A stretch of 64,000 bases of DNA from an uncultured Elusimicrobia bacterium (GTDB lineage Bacteria; Elusimicrobiota; Elusimicrobia; Elusimicrobiales; UBA9959). Below the pieces are notes generated by a model. The model was not told the DNA's origin and did no database searches. It saw only the letters and a list, made by a program, of their open reading frames with translations. This document shows positions 10,145-19,618 of this stretch, piece after piece (positions within the stretch are counted from its first letter, which is position 1; every line of letters starts with the position of its first letter). A program made the position numbers and the translations under genes. The DNA is taken from positions 61,053-125,052 of the forward strand of contig CAIRNJ010000101.1 of NCBI GenBank assembly GCA_903879915.1. The letters run 5' to 3'.

Positions 10145-10182
10145 AGTGTACAACACCAACCCGACAAAGGCGTGTCGGGTTG
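10145..10182 (-). promoter_or_regulatory. SOS-like operator and promoter of recA
   Basis: A perfect inverted repeat with 10-bp arms lies at 10157-10166 (CAACCCGACA) and 10173-10182 (TGTCGGGTTG) with a 6-bp spacer. Read on the minus strand, GTGTTG follows the repeat and then a -10 box TACACT (10150-10145), so the repeat covers the -35 region, where a repressor would block polymerase. The same repeat and the same 6-bp distance occur before dinB and the DUF2779 nuclease. The leader to the recA ATG is about 30 nt. On the plus side no -10 box follows at that distance. Confidence 0.8.
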
Positions 10183-10390
10183 CGGACGCTGGTTTTTTCA
10201 GCCCGGAAGCCCGATCCGCAACATTATGTTAACCTTTACATATTATAAGAAAAAACGGCCGAAGCGCGTAACACCCCGGCCCCGCCTCCTGGCGGCGAAA
10301 AAAATAAAGGCAGCCGGCCCCGGTGTCCGAGAGGGCGGGAATATACTAAAATACTCTGAATTCGCGTTCGCGCAGACATGGGGGTTCCGC

Positions 10391-11935
10391 ATGACTAAAA
10401 CCAAAGCCGCCGCCGTATTGTTCCTTTGCTCCCAGCTGCTTTATCCCGCGGCTTCAGGCGCGGCCATGCTCACCCGGAACCTGAAACTTTTTCCGCCGGG
10501 CTTTCCCAGGCAGCTCAGGCTGCCCCGCAGCGCGCCGTTCGCGGTCTGCGTCAGCTCGCCGGGGCAGGTGTCGGTGATAGACGAGAACTCGGGGAAGATA
10601 GCGGCCTCCTTCGCCTCGCCCCTGGAGAGCTTCGCCGTGGCGCCCGACGGCCTGAGCGTGGCCGTGGTCACCGGCCCCTCCGCCGTAACCCTTTACGCCC
10701 CGCCGGCCTGGGAACCGGTCAAAACCCTCGAGATCGACTCCCCCCGCCTGGCGGAGTTCTCTCCCGACGGACGCTTTTTCGCGGTCGGCTGCCTGATGGA
10801 CAAGATCCACGTCTACCCGCTGCCGGCCTGGGAGCCGCGCTACACGCTGCTCACCGGCGACGACGGCGACGAAGAGCTGACGGCGATGGCCTTCTCGCCG
10901 GACACTCTTTTTTTCGCGGCGGCCACAGCAACCGGGATGGGCGTCGCCTGGGACGTTTTCAGCTGGGAGAAGATAGACGATTTCAAGGCCCCCGCCTCGT
11001 CCGTGAAGTTCACCTATGACGGGAAATACCTGGCCGCCGCCCCGGCGGTCTACACCGTGACCGCCGATAATGTCAGGAAAGAGAAACTGCCGGCCGGCGG
11101 GGAACACTTCCTGGAGGCGCAGCTCCTGGCCGGGCGCGGCCTGCTGTTGACGGCGGAGAACGGCGCGCTGGCCGTTTTCGACGCGGATACCCGCGCCTCC
11201 ACCGGTCCGCTGGTCTCCTTCCCCGCGGCGGTCTCCGAGTTCGCTGTCGCCTCCGACGGAAAATTCCTGGTGGCCGCCTCCACGCCCTCCGGCACGCTTT
11301 ACGTGGCGGCGCTGGAGGAGCAGGCGGGCCTGTACGGGCTGGCCGTGGACGAGGGCTCCGCGCTGGCCGCGCATGGTAAATACGAGGCGGCGCTTAAAAA
11401 ATTCCTCGAAGCAAAGGAACTGCAGGATACGCCGGACATAAACGAAAAAATAGCCGGGGCCGGCTACCGCGCCCGGGAGAAAGCCTCGGACGCCGCCGCG
11501 GCGGCGGGCAGGTACGAGGCCGCGGTCAGCGAAATGCAGGCCGCCCTGGGCTACAGGCCGGACGCGGCAGGACAGCTGAAGCTGCAAAAGCTGACCGCGA
11601 AACTGGCGGCCAGACAGAATTCCATTAAGTTCTCCGCCATCGCGGCGGAGGCGGACGCGCTGGAAAAGAAATACGAATACGGGGCGGCCGCGGCGAAGCT
11701 GCAGGAAGCGCTTAAAGTGAAAGCCGACGCCCGGACCGCCGCGCGGGCCCGCAAACTGGCCAAGCTGGAACCGGCCGCCGCCAGGTACCGCAAAGAATTC
11801 GCGCTGGGCAGCCAGGCGCTTAACAAGCGCGATTACGGCGCCGCGGTGGAGTACTTCACCAGGGCGCTCAAGTTCCTAAACACCCGCGAGGCCAGGAAAT
11901 GCCTCGGGGAAGCCCGCAATAATTTCAGGAGATAA
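10391..11935 (+). CDS. exported WD40-like repeat protein with helical TPR-like C-terminus
   Basis: 514 aa from the ATG at 10391, selected because it begins a signal peptide (TKAAAVLFLCSQLLYPAASG) and G-rich SD-like bases precede it; the open frame to 10172 overlaps the recA operator side and is ignored. Residues 40-315 contain degenerate beta-propeller units (FAVAPDGLSVAVV, AEFSPDGRFFAVG, MAFSPDTLFFAAA, VKFTYDGKYLAAA). From about 325 to the end it is Ala/Lys/Glu-rich and helical, with TPR-like pairs such as GKYEAALKKFLEAKEL and RDYGAAVEYFTRALKFL. The stop is 3 bp before the next gene, so the two exported repeat proteins form an operon and may form one complex. Function unknown. Confidence 0.75.
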   Translation: MTKTKAAAVLFLCSQLLYPAASGAAMLTRNLKLFPPGFPRQLRLPRSAPFAVCVSSPGQVSVIDENSGKIAASFASPLESFAVAPDGLSVAVVTGPSAVTLYAPPAWEPVKTLEIDSPRLAEFSPDGRFFAVGCLMDKIHVYPLPAWEPRYTLLTGDDGDEELTAMAFSPDTLFFAAATATGMGVAWDVFSWEKIDDFKAPASSVKFTYDGKYLAAAPAVYTVTADNVRKEKLPAGGEHFLEAQLLAGRGLLLTAENGALAVFDADTRASTGPLVSFPAAVSEFAVASDGKFLVAASTPSGTLYVAALEEQAGLYGLAVDEGSALAAHGKYEAALKKFLEAKELQDTPDINEKIAGAGYRAREKASDAAAAAGRYEAAVSEMQAALGYRPDAAGQLKLQKLTAKLAARQNSIKFSAIAAEADALEKKYEYGAAAAKLQEALKVKADARTAARARKLAKLEPAAARYRKEFALGSQALNKRDYGAAVEYFTRALKFLNTREARKCLGEARNNFRR

Positions 11936-11938
11936 CAA

Positions 11939-13756
11939 ATGAACAGGACCAAACTGCTTTCGGCCTGCCTGGCCATGCTGCTGCCGGCCACGGCTTTCGC
12001 CGCCAAAGCCGCCGCCCCGGCTTCGGACGCCACCTGCTACGCCGCCGCCATAGCGCTGGATAAGGCCGGCAAAAAAAGCGAGGCCGCGCAGCAGCTGCGC
12101 CAAGCCCTCAGGATAAAGCCGGCCAGCGTGCCGTACCTGAACATGCTGGGCTCCCTGTGCTACGACCTGGGCAAATACCCGGAGGCCGTGAAAGATCTCG
12201 AAACCGCCCAGAAGCTGGAGCCTAAGAAGGTCTGGTATTACTACCTGGCGAAGAGCCTTTTGAAGGCAGGCCGCCTGGAAGATGCGCGCAAGGCCGCCGC
12301 CACCGCCAGCCGGCTCGAGCCGCAGAAGGGCAGGCAGCTGGAGATGATAAAGCTGGGGGAGACGATAAAAGCTTACCGCGCAAGTTTCGAGGCGGCGAAG
12401 GCGGCCTGGGCCGGCGAGAACTACGTGACCGCCGCCGCGCAGCTGCGAAAGGCCCGCGTCCTGATAGACACGGAAGAGGCAAGAAAGCTGGACGAGGAAA
12501 TAAACAACGCTACCGCGGCCGGGGACCTCAGCTGGCTGATCACGAGGGCACGGCAGGCCCTGGATAAAAGGGACCTGGCGGCGGCGCGCGGCGCGTTCAA
12601 CGCGGCGCGCCAGCTGTCGGACAACGCCGAAACGAAGAGCCTGGGCGCGCTGCTGGAAAAGGCCGAAGCTTTCCAGAAACATATGACGCAGGCCGACACC
12701 CAGCTTAATTACAGGAAGTTCAAGGAGGCCAGGGACGAGGCCTCCCAGGCGCTGGCCCTTTTCCCCGGCGGGGAAGCGAAAGCGAAGCTCGAGGAGATAG
12801 ACAAGGCGGAGCAGAACGACCGCTACCAGCTGCACTTCGACCAGGCCAGGGCTTTCCTGAAGAAAGACGCGGACTACGCCTCCGCCCTCGGCGAGCTTAA
12901 GCTGGCCATGGAGATCTCGGCCACGGACGAAGCGAAGCAGCTGTTGGCCGACATCGATAAGATGAAGGCCGGCCAGTCCTACAAGGCGCATTACAACCGC
13001 GCCGCGGAGCTGCTGCGGCTGAAGAACTACGACGGGGCCCTGGCCGAGCTGAACGCCGCCGCGGCCGTAGTAAAGACGGACGACGTGGAGGCGCTGATAG
13101 CCCAGGCGACGAAGCAGCGAGACAGGACGTCGCGCGGCAGGCTGATGTTCTGGGCCGCCACGACGCTGGCCATGCTGACCATGATCTTCGGCGGCGTCCG
13201 CATGTTCTACTCGCGGCACAAGGCCAACGCGTCCCTGACGGCGCTGGCGAACCTGGTGGAGGCCATAAGGCTTTCCGACTTCCGCAAGGCCATGGCCGAA
13301 TACGAGAATTTCAAGGCGGCCGGCGGGCGGGCGGAGGACATTCCGGCGGACGAGCTGATAGCCGTTTTCTCCAGCGCCGGCGTGCTGGGCAAGCTGGCCG
13401 ACGAGAAAGTATCGGCGGGCTACCTGCTTGAATGCGCCCTGCACCTGGTACAGGAGGGGGAAAGCGCCGAGGCTTTCATGATACTCGGCGGCAGCTCGCT
13501 GCTGAAGAGAATAGAGCTGATCCCCGACTTCGAAGCCTTCGTTAACGTTTACGGCAAGACCGGCAAACTGGACGCCCTGGAGGCCATGGTTGAGACCGGC
13601 GGGTTCGCCCCGGAAACCTACACGGGGCTGGCCGCGGCCATGCTGGACCTGCAGCACAACGAGCTGGGCGTCCGCATCCTGCAGGCCAAGCGCAAGTTCC
13701 ACGAGCTGCAGAAAGCGGACAGCGACCTGCTGTTCGCGTTCACCAGCAAGCGCTGA
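11939..13756 (+). CDS. exported TPR protein with a single membrane anchor
   Basis: 605 aa. A signal peptide (NRTKLLSACLAMLLPATAFA) is followed by about ten TPR-like helical hairpins, clearest at residues 30-125 (AAIALDKAGKKSEAAQQLRQAL, SLCYDLGKYPEAVKDLETAQ). A hydrophobic segment at about 401-420 (LMFWAATTLAMLTMIFGGV) then crosses the membrane. The last 185 residues are a second helical repeat domain, which would be cytoplasmic. The protein may therefore pass information or bridge partners across the membrane. It is translated 3 bp after the WD40-like gene. No enzyme motif is present; function unknown. Confidence 0.75.
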   Translation: MNRTKLLSACLAMLLPATAFAAKAAAPASDATCYAAAIALDKAGKKSEAAQQLRQALRIKPASVPYLNMLGSLCYDLGKYPEAVKDLETAQKLEPKKVWYYYLAKSLLKAGRLEDARKAAATASRLEPQKGRQLEMIKLGETIKAYRASFEAAKAAWAGENYVTAAAQLRKARVLIDTEEARKLDEEINNATAAGDLSWLITRARQALDKRDLAAARGAFNAARQLSDNAETKSLGALLEKAEAFQKHMTQADTQLNYRKFKEARDEASQALALFPGGEAKAKLEEIDKAEQNDRYQLHFDQARAFLKKDADYASALGELKLAMEISATDEAKQLLADIDKMKAGQSYKAHYNRAAELLRLKNYDGALAELNAAAAVVKTDDVEALIAQATKQRDRTSRGRLMFWAATTLAMLTMIFGGVRMFYSRHKANASLTALANLVEAIRLSDFRKAMAEYENFKAAGGRAEDIPADELIAVFSSAGVLGKLADEKVSAGYLLECALHLVQEGESAEAFMILGGSSLLKRIELIPDFEAFVNVYGKTGKLDALEAMVETGGFAPETYTGLAAAMLDLQHNELGVRILQAKRKFHELQKADSDLLFAFTSKR

Positions 13757-13761
13757 ATTTA

Positions 13762-14904
13762 TTATTTCGTCAGCAGGCGGCCCCGGCGCGCCCAGGTCTT
13801 TTCCATGGCGGCGCGGCGGGCCGCAACGGGCGCGTCCAGGCGGCGGGCTATCACGCCCAGCAGCTCCACCAGGCCGTGGAAATCGGCCGCGGCCACGTAC
13901 TCCCGGCCCACGCGGCCTTTTTTCCTGCCGCCCAGCACGCCGGCTATATCCCGCATGTTGTGATAGTTCCCCAGCGGCAGGCAAAGGCAGCTGGAGCTCA
14001 GGCCGTAGGCCGAGAACGCGCTGGCCTCGCACACGCCGCCGGCCATCAGCTTGCGCTGGTACCTGAAAGCGGGCTTCTTCTTCGCGTACGCCGCGGCGAT
14101 CTCGGACACCGTGTTGGTCAGCTCCGGCGTGAACACGCTCATGCGGTCGCCCACGCGCACGATGGGCCCCGCGCCTATGGGCGAATCATGCGGAAAGCTG
14201 CGCGAGCATTCCAGGCACAGCAGCCGCGCGCCGCGCGGCACCGTGCCGCCGCGCGCGGCGCCTATAGCGCCCACAAAACCTATCTCCTCGGCCCGCGTGA
14301 ACAGCAGCGCGGTATTGGCCAGCCGCGCGTCGCGCGAAACGGGGTCGAAAGCCGCCAGCGCGGCCGCCGCCCCGGCCAGGTCGTCGCAGGCGTGCGTGCG
14401 CACGATGCCGCCCGACAGCGCGGCCCCGGGGAATTTCCAGCGGCCTATGCAGCCCGGCCCCAGCAGCCCGGCCGGCGGCCGCCCGGCCAGCGCCGCCGTC
14501 ACGGTCTTGAACGGCTTCGCCTTGGCGTCCAGCGTCCTTATCCTCGCCGTAAAGCTCCGCTCCAGCGACGGCCCGAAGATCTCTATGGCCGCGCCCCTGA
14601 AATAGGGGTCCAGCACGCCGCCGCGGAACTCCAGTTCCGCCCAGGCGCCTTTCACCGAGCGCACCACGAAGGCCGGGTGGTCCAGGTGCGCGGTGATGAA
14701 GAGCGGTTTTTTCTTCGCGCAGGCTTTGTTGAAATCCCTGCGGGCGATGATAACGTTGCCGCAGGCGTCGCGCCGCAGCGCCAGCCGCGGCCGCGCGGCC
14801 GTCCATTCGGCAAGGCGGGCTATAACGGCGTCCTCGCGCCCGGCAGCCACCGGCAGCGAGGTAAGTTCCAGCAGAAGCTTCTCTGCGGCGGACCTTGAAG
14901 GCAT
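13762..14904 (-). CDS. M42-type metallo-aminopeptidase
   Basis: 380 aa. The zinc-ligand and catalytic pattern of M42 (clan MH) peptidases is present in order: AHLDHP (His and Asp), HACDDLAGAAAAL (bridging Asp), TRAEEIGFVGA (catalytic Glu pair), LCLECS (acidic ligand position) and GNYHNMRD (last His). Such enzymes remove N-terminal residues from peptides in large cytosolic shells. The C-terminal extension after the last His (about 45 residues) is Arg/Ala-rich. The start has AAAAGGAG at a good distance. Its stop lies 5 bp from the stop of the converging TPR gene. The substrate is not predictable; related M20 and M18 families are the alternatives. Confidence 0.85.
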   Translation of the reverse strand: MPSRSAAEKLLLELTSLPVAAGREDAVIARLAEWTAARPRLALRRDACGNVIIARRDFNKACAKKKPLFITAHLDHPAFVVRSVKGAWAELEFRGGVLDPYFRGAAIEIFGPSLERSFTARIRTLDAKAKPFKTVTAALAGRPPAGLLGPGCIGRWKFPGAALSGGIVRTHACDDLAGAAAALAAFDPVSRDARLANTALLFTRAEEIGFVGAIGAARGGTVPRGARLLCLECSRSFPHDSPIGAGPIVRVGDRMSVFTPELTNTVSEIAAAYAKKKPAFRYQRKLMAGGVCEASAFSAYGLSSSCLCLPLGNYHNMRDIAGVLGGRKKGRVGREYVAAADFHGLVELLGVIARRLDAPVAARRAAMEKTWARRGRLLTK

Positions 14905-15014
14905 GAACGCTCCTTTTACCTGCGGCTGGCGGCGCCGGAACGCCGCCTTTCCGTATTATAACGGTAAAGGCGGATTTTAAGCAAACATTTCAGCCTGGTA
15001 CGGGAACGGCTGTA

Positions 15015-16235
15015 TCAATTTATCCTGTTCAGGTAGAGGGCGAACTTGGTCCAGCCGGAACTGTTGGCGAATTCCAGGGCGGAGTGCTGGGCCACGTAGC
15101 CGTCCATATCGACGGGCGGAACGTAAACCGTGACCCCGCCGAGCCCCGCCCCGACGGCGCCGCCGCCCGCGTTGTCCAGCAGCAGGCGGTTATTAAGCAC
15201 TTCAAGAAGGGCTCTGGTTTCCGCTATTAATTCCGCGGCTCCCGGCCGGCGCATGTCCAGCCTGGCGGCAAGTATCTGCGCGAAAAGCTTCAGGTCGGCG
15301 TATTGCGGCTGCTCGGAGCGCGCCACGCCCCGCTTCGCGGCCAGCACGGCCGCTTTATCGTCCGCCCGCATTACGGCCGCCGACCAGCGGCCGAGCTCGG
15401 TAGCCATGTCGCCCAGCGCGGAGGTGTTGACCGCGCTCAGCTGATAGTCCAGCCCGTTCAGCCCGGGCTGGGCGGCGTAATCGGCGATGAACTTCTTCGC
15501 CACCGCCTCGATGGTCACCGCGGGCCTGGCTTTGATCAGAGAAAGCGAAGCGTAATAGTTGAAGCCGTAGGACAGGTTCTCCGCCCCGACGGCCACTTTA
15601 ACGTAGTCCTTGATCCCGTAAAGCACTTCCAGGCTCTGCATCATGCAGACGTCGCTGAGGTAAAGGTCAACCGGGCCGGCTTCCTGGAAGATCCTGGCCA
15701 TCTCCGCGGTGGAAGTGAAAGTGCGGGTCTCGTTGTCGTAATTCATGGCCTTGTTCCGGGAAGGATCTATCCAGCCGCCGCCGTGAAAGCGGTAAAGAAG
15801 GATATAGCGCTCGGCGGGGAAATTCGTCTTGGCCCATTTAATAAAATCGGCCACGTGGCGCCAGTCGCCGGAATCCACGCTGTCGTTCTGCTGCAGTACC
15901 GGCGAAGCGATATGCCCGCTATCGGCGTCCCGCGTGATGTAATACCTGCGGGAGCCGCCCCAGTCGCCGTCCCGCGTGAAGCCGTCGCCGGCGCTGTGCA
16001 GGCGCGAATACTCGGCCACTATGTTCACGTTCGAATCCGAGCCGGCGCATTCAAGGTTGTTGATCCTGTCGAAAGAATTCCCTTCCAGGTTAGACTTCCC
16101 GTTGATGTAGACGATGACGGTCCATTTCTTCGGCTTCAGCGGCAGGGCCGGGGCGCCTGAAAAAACAGGGACCGCCGGCGCGAATAAAGACGCGGCCAGC
16201 AGCAGACGCAAGGTCAAAGTTCCGGGGAACGCCAT
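15015..16235 (-). CDS. secreted clostripain-family (C11) cysteine peptidase
   Basis: 406 aa. An N-terminal signal peptide (TLRLLLAASLFAPAVPVFSG) leads to KKWTVIVYINGKSNLE, the usual entry strand of C11 enzymes. The catalytic His is in RFHGGGW (about residue 154) and the catalytic Cys in YLSDVCMMQSLEVLYG (about 200), both in the expected caspase-like fold context. C11 peptidases cleave after Arg or Lys and mature by self-cleavage. The protein is compact and lacks extra carbohydrate-binding or sorting domains. No Shine-Dalgarno site is seen at 16235. It stands alone between the M42 peptidase and the GT-C operon. Confidence 0.85.
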   Translation of the reverse strand: MAFPGTLTLRLLLAASLFAPAVPVFSGAPALPLKPKKWTVIVYINGKSNLEGNSFDRINNLECAGSDSNVNIVAEYSRLHSAGDGFTRDGDWGGSRRYYITRDADSGHIASPVLQQNDSVDSGDWRHVADFIKWAKTNFPAERYILLYRFHGGGWIDPSRNKAMNYDNETRTFTSTAEMARIFQEAGPVDLYLSDVCMMQSLEVLYGIKDYVKVAVGAENLSYGFNYYASLSLIKARPAVTIEAVAKKFIADYAAQPGLNGLDYQLSAVNTSALGDMATELGRWSAAVMRADDKAAVLAAKRGVARSEQPQYADLKLFAQILAARLDMRRPGAAELIAETRALLEVLNNRLLLDNAGGGAVGAGLGGVTVYVPPVDMDGYVAQHSALEFANSSGWTKFALYLNRIN

Positions 16236-16341
16236 AACTATAGTTTAGCCGCCCGGCAGCGGACGGCCAAGGGCAAAAGGACCCTTCGAGGCGCAGGCCT
16301 AAAGGTAAAAGGCCCGGCCCTCCGGGGAGCGCGGCCCGCCG

Positions 16342-17814
16342 CTATTTTCCCTGCTGGCCGGGCGCGTTCGCCATCCGCGCCCGCATCCCGGCGGCGTTCT
16401 CCTGTATGGCCCTGCTGGCCGGGCAGCGCCGCGCCAGGTCCTGCATCAGCGCCCAGGCTTCCCGGGTCCGGCCGCTGTGCCATAAGGCCATGATATAGGC
16501 GTTATGGAAATCCTCCTGGAAGGGATAATCCCGCACCAGCGGCTGCAGCACCGCCACGGCTTCCGGGATGCGGCCGGTCTGCAGATAAATAACGCCCAGG
16601 CGGTAGCTGACGAACGAATGCGGCGTGTTCCTTATCGACCACAGATAATTCTTTTCGTCGGAGCCTCTCAGGCGCACCTCGGAATGCGCTATGGCCGCCC
16701 AGAAGAAACACAGCGCCGCGGCCGCGGCCGGCGGCACGGCCCGCACCCAGGCCAGCCGGTGCTCCCGCAGCTTCAGCAGCAGCGTGAGCAGGAGAATGAA
16801 CACGGCCGGCGACGCGAGGAAGACCCATTTGTCCATCATTATCCGCGTGGCGAGTATGGCCGGCACCCTGGGCGCCATCACCAGCAGGAACCAGCCCAGG
16901 CAGAAAGCCGTGACCCGCCGCCGCACCGGCAGCAGGAAAAGGGCGGCGGCGGCCGCCAGGCCGCCGGCCAGGCTCAGGCCCCAGTACGGGGCGGCGGTAA
17001 GCGCGCGCGGCCAGGTCTCCAGACCGAACGGCGCCAGCAGCACCCCGAGATAATGGAACACGACGCGCGGAAAAACGGTGAAGAGGAACCTGGCCGTGTC
17101 GGGCGCCGTAAATTCCCGCGGAGAGGCCACGCAGAGGTGGCGCAGCGTAAGGAACCCCGCGCACAAAGGCAGCAGCCACAGCGCTTTAGCCCAGTCCTTC
17201 CTCAGCCGCCCCTGGTAAGCGTAGCACAGCAGCAGCAGGGCCGGCAGCATAACGTTGCTTTCTTTGGCGAACAGGGTCGGCGCCGCCAGCAGCCACGCCG
17301 CCCTCCATTTATCCTTCAGGTACAGCAGCAGCACGGAGAACAGGAAAAAATTGGCCATCGACTCGCCGCCGGTGGCGGCCAGCAGGTCGTCTATGATCAC
17401 CGGGTTCACGGCGAACAGGCAGGCGGCGCCCAGCGCCACTCCGGGCGCGAAACCCAGCGCCCCCAGAAGGTAGAACAGCAGCACCGCGTTGGCGGCGTGG
17501 AAAAGGAGCGTAACGGCATGGTAGCCCGCCGCGTCGCTGCCCCAGGCCGCGTATTCCAGCCGCACCATCAGCCCCAGCAAAGGCCGGTAATAGATCATCC
17601 CCGGCTCTTTATGCACGTTCTCGGTGAAGTCGGAAACCACGCCTTTGAGGGTCAGCCCGGGCTCGAGCCGCGTCGCGCGCAGCAGGAACGGGTCGTCTAT
17701 CATGAAGCCGGTGCGGAGCGTGGGCCAGAAGGCGGCGAAACAAAGCGCCGCGATGAGCACGGGCTTCCAGACTTTTTCCGGCAGCGCCAGGCCTTTGAAT
17801 ACCGGTATTTTCAT
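16342..17814 (-). CDS. GT-C-like membrane protein with short TPR tail
   Basis: 490 aa from the ATG at 17814; the open frame extends to 18120 but that part overlaps the upstream gene in another frame. About eleven hydrophobic segments fill residues 15-385. An acidic FMIDDPFLLR motif follows the first membrane helix, and YYRPLLGLM plus NPVIIDDLLA occupy the positions seen in TMTC/PMT-like proteins. The C-terminal 90 residues hold two TPR units (YRLGVIYLQTGRIPEAVAVL, NAYIMALWHSGRTREAWALM). It parallels the 655-aa protein at 867 with fewer TPRs. It is last in an operon with yceH and a small membrane protein (14-bp and 18-bp gaps). The glycosyltransferase role is inferred. Confidence 0.72.
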   Translation of the reverse strand: MKIPVFKGLALPEKVWKPVLIAALCFAAFWPTLRTGFMIDDPFLLRATRLEPGLTLKGVVSDFTENVHKEPGMIYYRPLLGLMVRLEYAAWGSDAAGYHAVTLLFHAANAVLLFYLLGALGFAPGVALGAACLFAVNPVIIDDLLAATGGESMANFFLFSVLLLYLKDKWRAAWLLAAPTLFAKESNVMLPALLLLCYAYQGRLRKDWAKALWLLPLCAGFLTLRHLCVASPREFTAPDTARFLFTVFPRVVFHYLGVLLAPFGLETWPRALTAAPYWGLSLAGGLAAAAALFLLPVRRRVTAFCLGWFLLVMAPRVPAILATRIMMDKWVFLASPAVFILLLTLLLKLREHRLAWVRAVPPAAAAALCFFWAAIAHSEVRLRGSDEKNYLWSIRNTPHSFVSYRLGVIYLQTGRIPEAVAVLQPLVRDYPFQEDFHNAYIMALWHSGRTREAWALMQDLARRCPASRAIQENAAGMRARMANAPGQQGK

Positions 17815-17828
17815 TTGCTTATCCGAAG

Positions 17829-18254
17829 TCAGCCGACCAGCGGGCCGCCGATTATTTTTTTTATCCTCAGCACCACGTGCAGCACCGAATAGAGCATGCC
17901 GGGCAGCGCCGCGGAATAGTTCCGTGAGAACTCCGCCGCCGTCTCCGTATCGGAGGCCAGGGCGGCGGCCGCGTCGAGCGGCGCGTACATGATGAATTTC
18001 ATCACGAAGATCAGGTAGACCACGTTCTCCAGCAGCGCGCCGGCGGCGGCGTAAGGCAGCTTGAACCACAAGGCCGCCCCGATGCCGGCCTCCACCGTGT
18101 AAAAAGCGGCCGTGCCCCACACCCCGCCGCCCAGCACCAGGCCCGCCCTGAAATTGGGCCAGAAGTAAGCCTCCACCACGAACCAGAGCGGCGCGAGATA
18201 GTAGAACGAGTTCAGGACCGGGAACCCCGGCTGGTCGAGCTCTTCAACGGGCAT
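17829..18254 (-). CDS. small membrane protein of unknown function
   Basis: 141 aa with three or four hydrophobic segments (SFYYLAPLWFVVEAYFW, LGGGVWGTAAFYTVEAG, GALLENVVYLIFVMKFIMY, LPGMLYSVLHVVL). No signature motif is recognised. It begins 18 bp after yceH and ends 14 bp before the GT-C protein, so it is co-translated with both and may assist the glycosyltransferase. The start at 18254 is preferred because upstream codons would overlap yceH in a different frame. Confidence 0.65.
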   Translation of the reverse strand: MPVEELDQPGFPVLNSFYYLAPLWFVVEAYFWPNFRAGLVLGGGVWGTAAFYTVEAGIGAALWFKLPYAAAGALLENVVYLIFVMKFIMYAPLDAAAALASDTETAAEFSRNYSAALPGMLYSVLHVVLRIKKIIGGPLVG

Positions 18255-18272
18255 AAAGCCTGGCGCTGCTCC

Positions 18273-18905
18273 TTAGGCCGGCCTGGCCATGCGTTCTTCC
18301 AGCGTTTTTACCAGGGCCTCCAGCGCCGCCACCCGCTGCTCGAGCAGGGCCACGCGGTCCGGCTGGCCCGCCGCCGGGGCGGCGGCTTCGGCCGGCGCGG
18401 CGGGGGCGGCGCCCGAGAACAGGTGGCAGTAGCGCGCCTCTTTCTGGCCGGCCTGCCGCGGCAGGCGGGCCACGATAGGCTCGGCTTTCGCGCACAGCTC
18501 CTGCAGCAGGCCTTCCACCTCGGCCGTGCCGGTGAATTCGCAAAGCCGGTCGGTGCGCCCTTTTATCTCGCCGGGGGTCTGCGGCCCGCGCAGCAGCAGC
18601 ACCGTGATGGTCCCCACCAGCCTGGGCTCGTCGCTGGCGAGCAGGTTGCTGATGTAATGCCGGAACTTAGGCACCCGGTCGCCGGGGGCCTGCACCCGCT
18701 CCGCCAGCCCCTTGTCTATCAGCGTCTGCACCGCCCTGCCCATCGCGTCCGTGTCCAGTTCCATCACCGGTTCGCGGCTGGTCTTCTGGTTGCAGGCGTT
18801 GAGCAGCGCGTTGAAAGTGAGCGGATATTGCTCACGGGTAGTCAGCGATTTTTCCACGAGCGAGCCCAGCACCCGGGCTTCGACAGGGTTCAGTTCTATA
18901 AGCAT
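18273..18905 (-). CDS. YceH family (DUF480) protein
   Basis: 210 aa. The N-terminus LNPVEARVLGSLVEKSLTTREQYPLTFNALLNACNQKTSREPVM is the family hallmark, followed by LLLRGPQTPGEIKGRT. The fold is a pair of winged helices, so nucleic-acid binding is suspected, but the family has no settled function. The C-terminal 50 residues are an Ala/Pro-rich linker and a short coiled coil (VALLEQRVAALEALVKTLEERM), which is usual for the family. It leads the minus-strand operon ending at 16342. Confidence 0.88.
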   Translation of the reverse strand: MLIELNPVEARVLGSLVEKSLTTREQYPLTFNALLNACNQKTSREPVMELDTDAMGRAVQTLIDKGLAERVQAPGDRVPKFRHYISNLLASDEPRLVGTITVLLLRGPQTPGEIKGRTDRLCEFTGTAEVEGLLQELCAKAEPIVARLPRQAGQKEARYCHLFSGAAPAAPAEAAAPAAGQPDRVALLEQRVAALEALVKTLEERMARPA

Positions 18906-18959
18906 GTGTACATTTTACCCTAATTGCCCCCCGCCTGGGCAACCGCGCCGGCCGGCCGC

Positions 18960-19553
18960 TCAGTGCGCCGGCACCGGCGCGGTGGCGCGGCGGCGCGCGT
19001 GCAGGAACAGCCACATGCCGCCGTTGGTGAAGGTCAGCGTAAGCGGGTAAAGCCAGGTGGAAGGCGTGTACTGTTTTATGGCGACCAGCGAAAAAGCCGC
19101 CCCCAGGCAGGAGAACAGGTAGCTGACGGCCTGCTCTTCGCGGGGCTTAGCCCAGGATTTGCGCAGCGTGGGCAGGTAGCCGATGGTGTCTATGAAGCAG
19201 ACTATCACCACCGACCAGAACGGCGTTTTGGTGACCACCCACAGCGGGATGGCGGACAGCGCCACGGCCAGCGTAACCCAGTCGGAGAGCCCGATGTTCT
19301 TCTCGCCTTTGAAATAGCTTAGCACGACCAGCAGGTAGCACGTGGCCGAGCCGAAACCGCGCGCCCAGGAGCCGGGGCCCGCGCCTTCCGCCACCTGCGC
19401 GGCGAAGCCGATGCTGGAGATGGTCCCCCAGATGAACCAGGAAAAGACGTGCGGGCGCGTTCTGCCGCGGAAGATGCCGGTAAAATAGCCCGCGCGGGAG
19501 CAGACCATCATCGCGACGGATAAAAAGCCGAACAGGGATCCGGTGTTGAGCAT
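18960..19553 (-). CDS. PQ-loop-like multi-pass membrane protein
   Basis: 197 aa from the ATG at 19553; the longer frame upstream crosses a terminator and the FKBP gene. Six or seven hydrophobic segments cover nearly the whole chain. VFSWFIWGTISSIGF and VIVCFIDTIGYLPTLRKSW have the repeated proline/glutamine-loop-like character of bacterial SWEET/PQ-loop relatives, but the match is by eye. The substrate is unknown. It lies downstream of the FKBP terminator and 54 bp before yceH. Confidence 0.6.
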   Translation of the reverse strand: MLNTGSLFGFLSVAMMVCSRAGYFTGIFRGRTRPHVFSWFIWGTISSIGFAAQVAEGAGPGSWARGFGSATCYLLVVLSYFKGEKNIGLSDWVTLAVALSAIPLWVVTKTPFWSVVIVCFIDTIGYLPTLRKSWAKPREEQAVSYLFSCLGAAFSLVAIKQYTPSTWLYPLTLTFTNGGMWLFLHARRRATAPVPAH

Positions 19554-19571
19554 TGCCGTAACTATAATAAC

Positions 19572-19597
19572 AAAAAACCGCCGGGCTGCCCCGGCGG
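19572..19597 (-). terminator. intrinsic terminator of the FKBP gene
   Basis: On the minus strand a 7-bp GC stem (19597-19591 with 19584-19578) with a 6-base loop is followed by six T residues (19577-19572). It begins 21 bp after the FKBP stop and separates that gene from the PQ-loop-like gene. Confidence 0.88.
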
Positions 19598-19618
19598 TCA
19601 TCCGGCGGGCGGAAATTC

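Noticed and set aside
11876..14032. 718-codon minus-strand frame opposite the TPR gene
   Set aside because: Shadow of the exported TPR gene and the M42 peptidase gene; no domain, no ribosome site.
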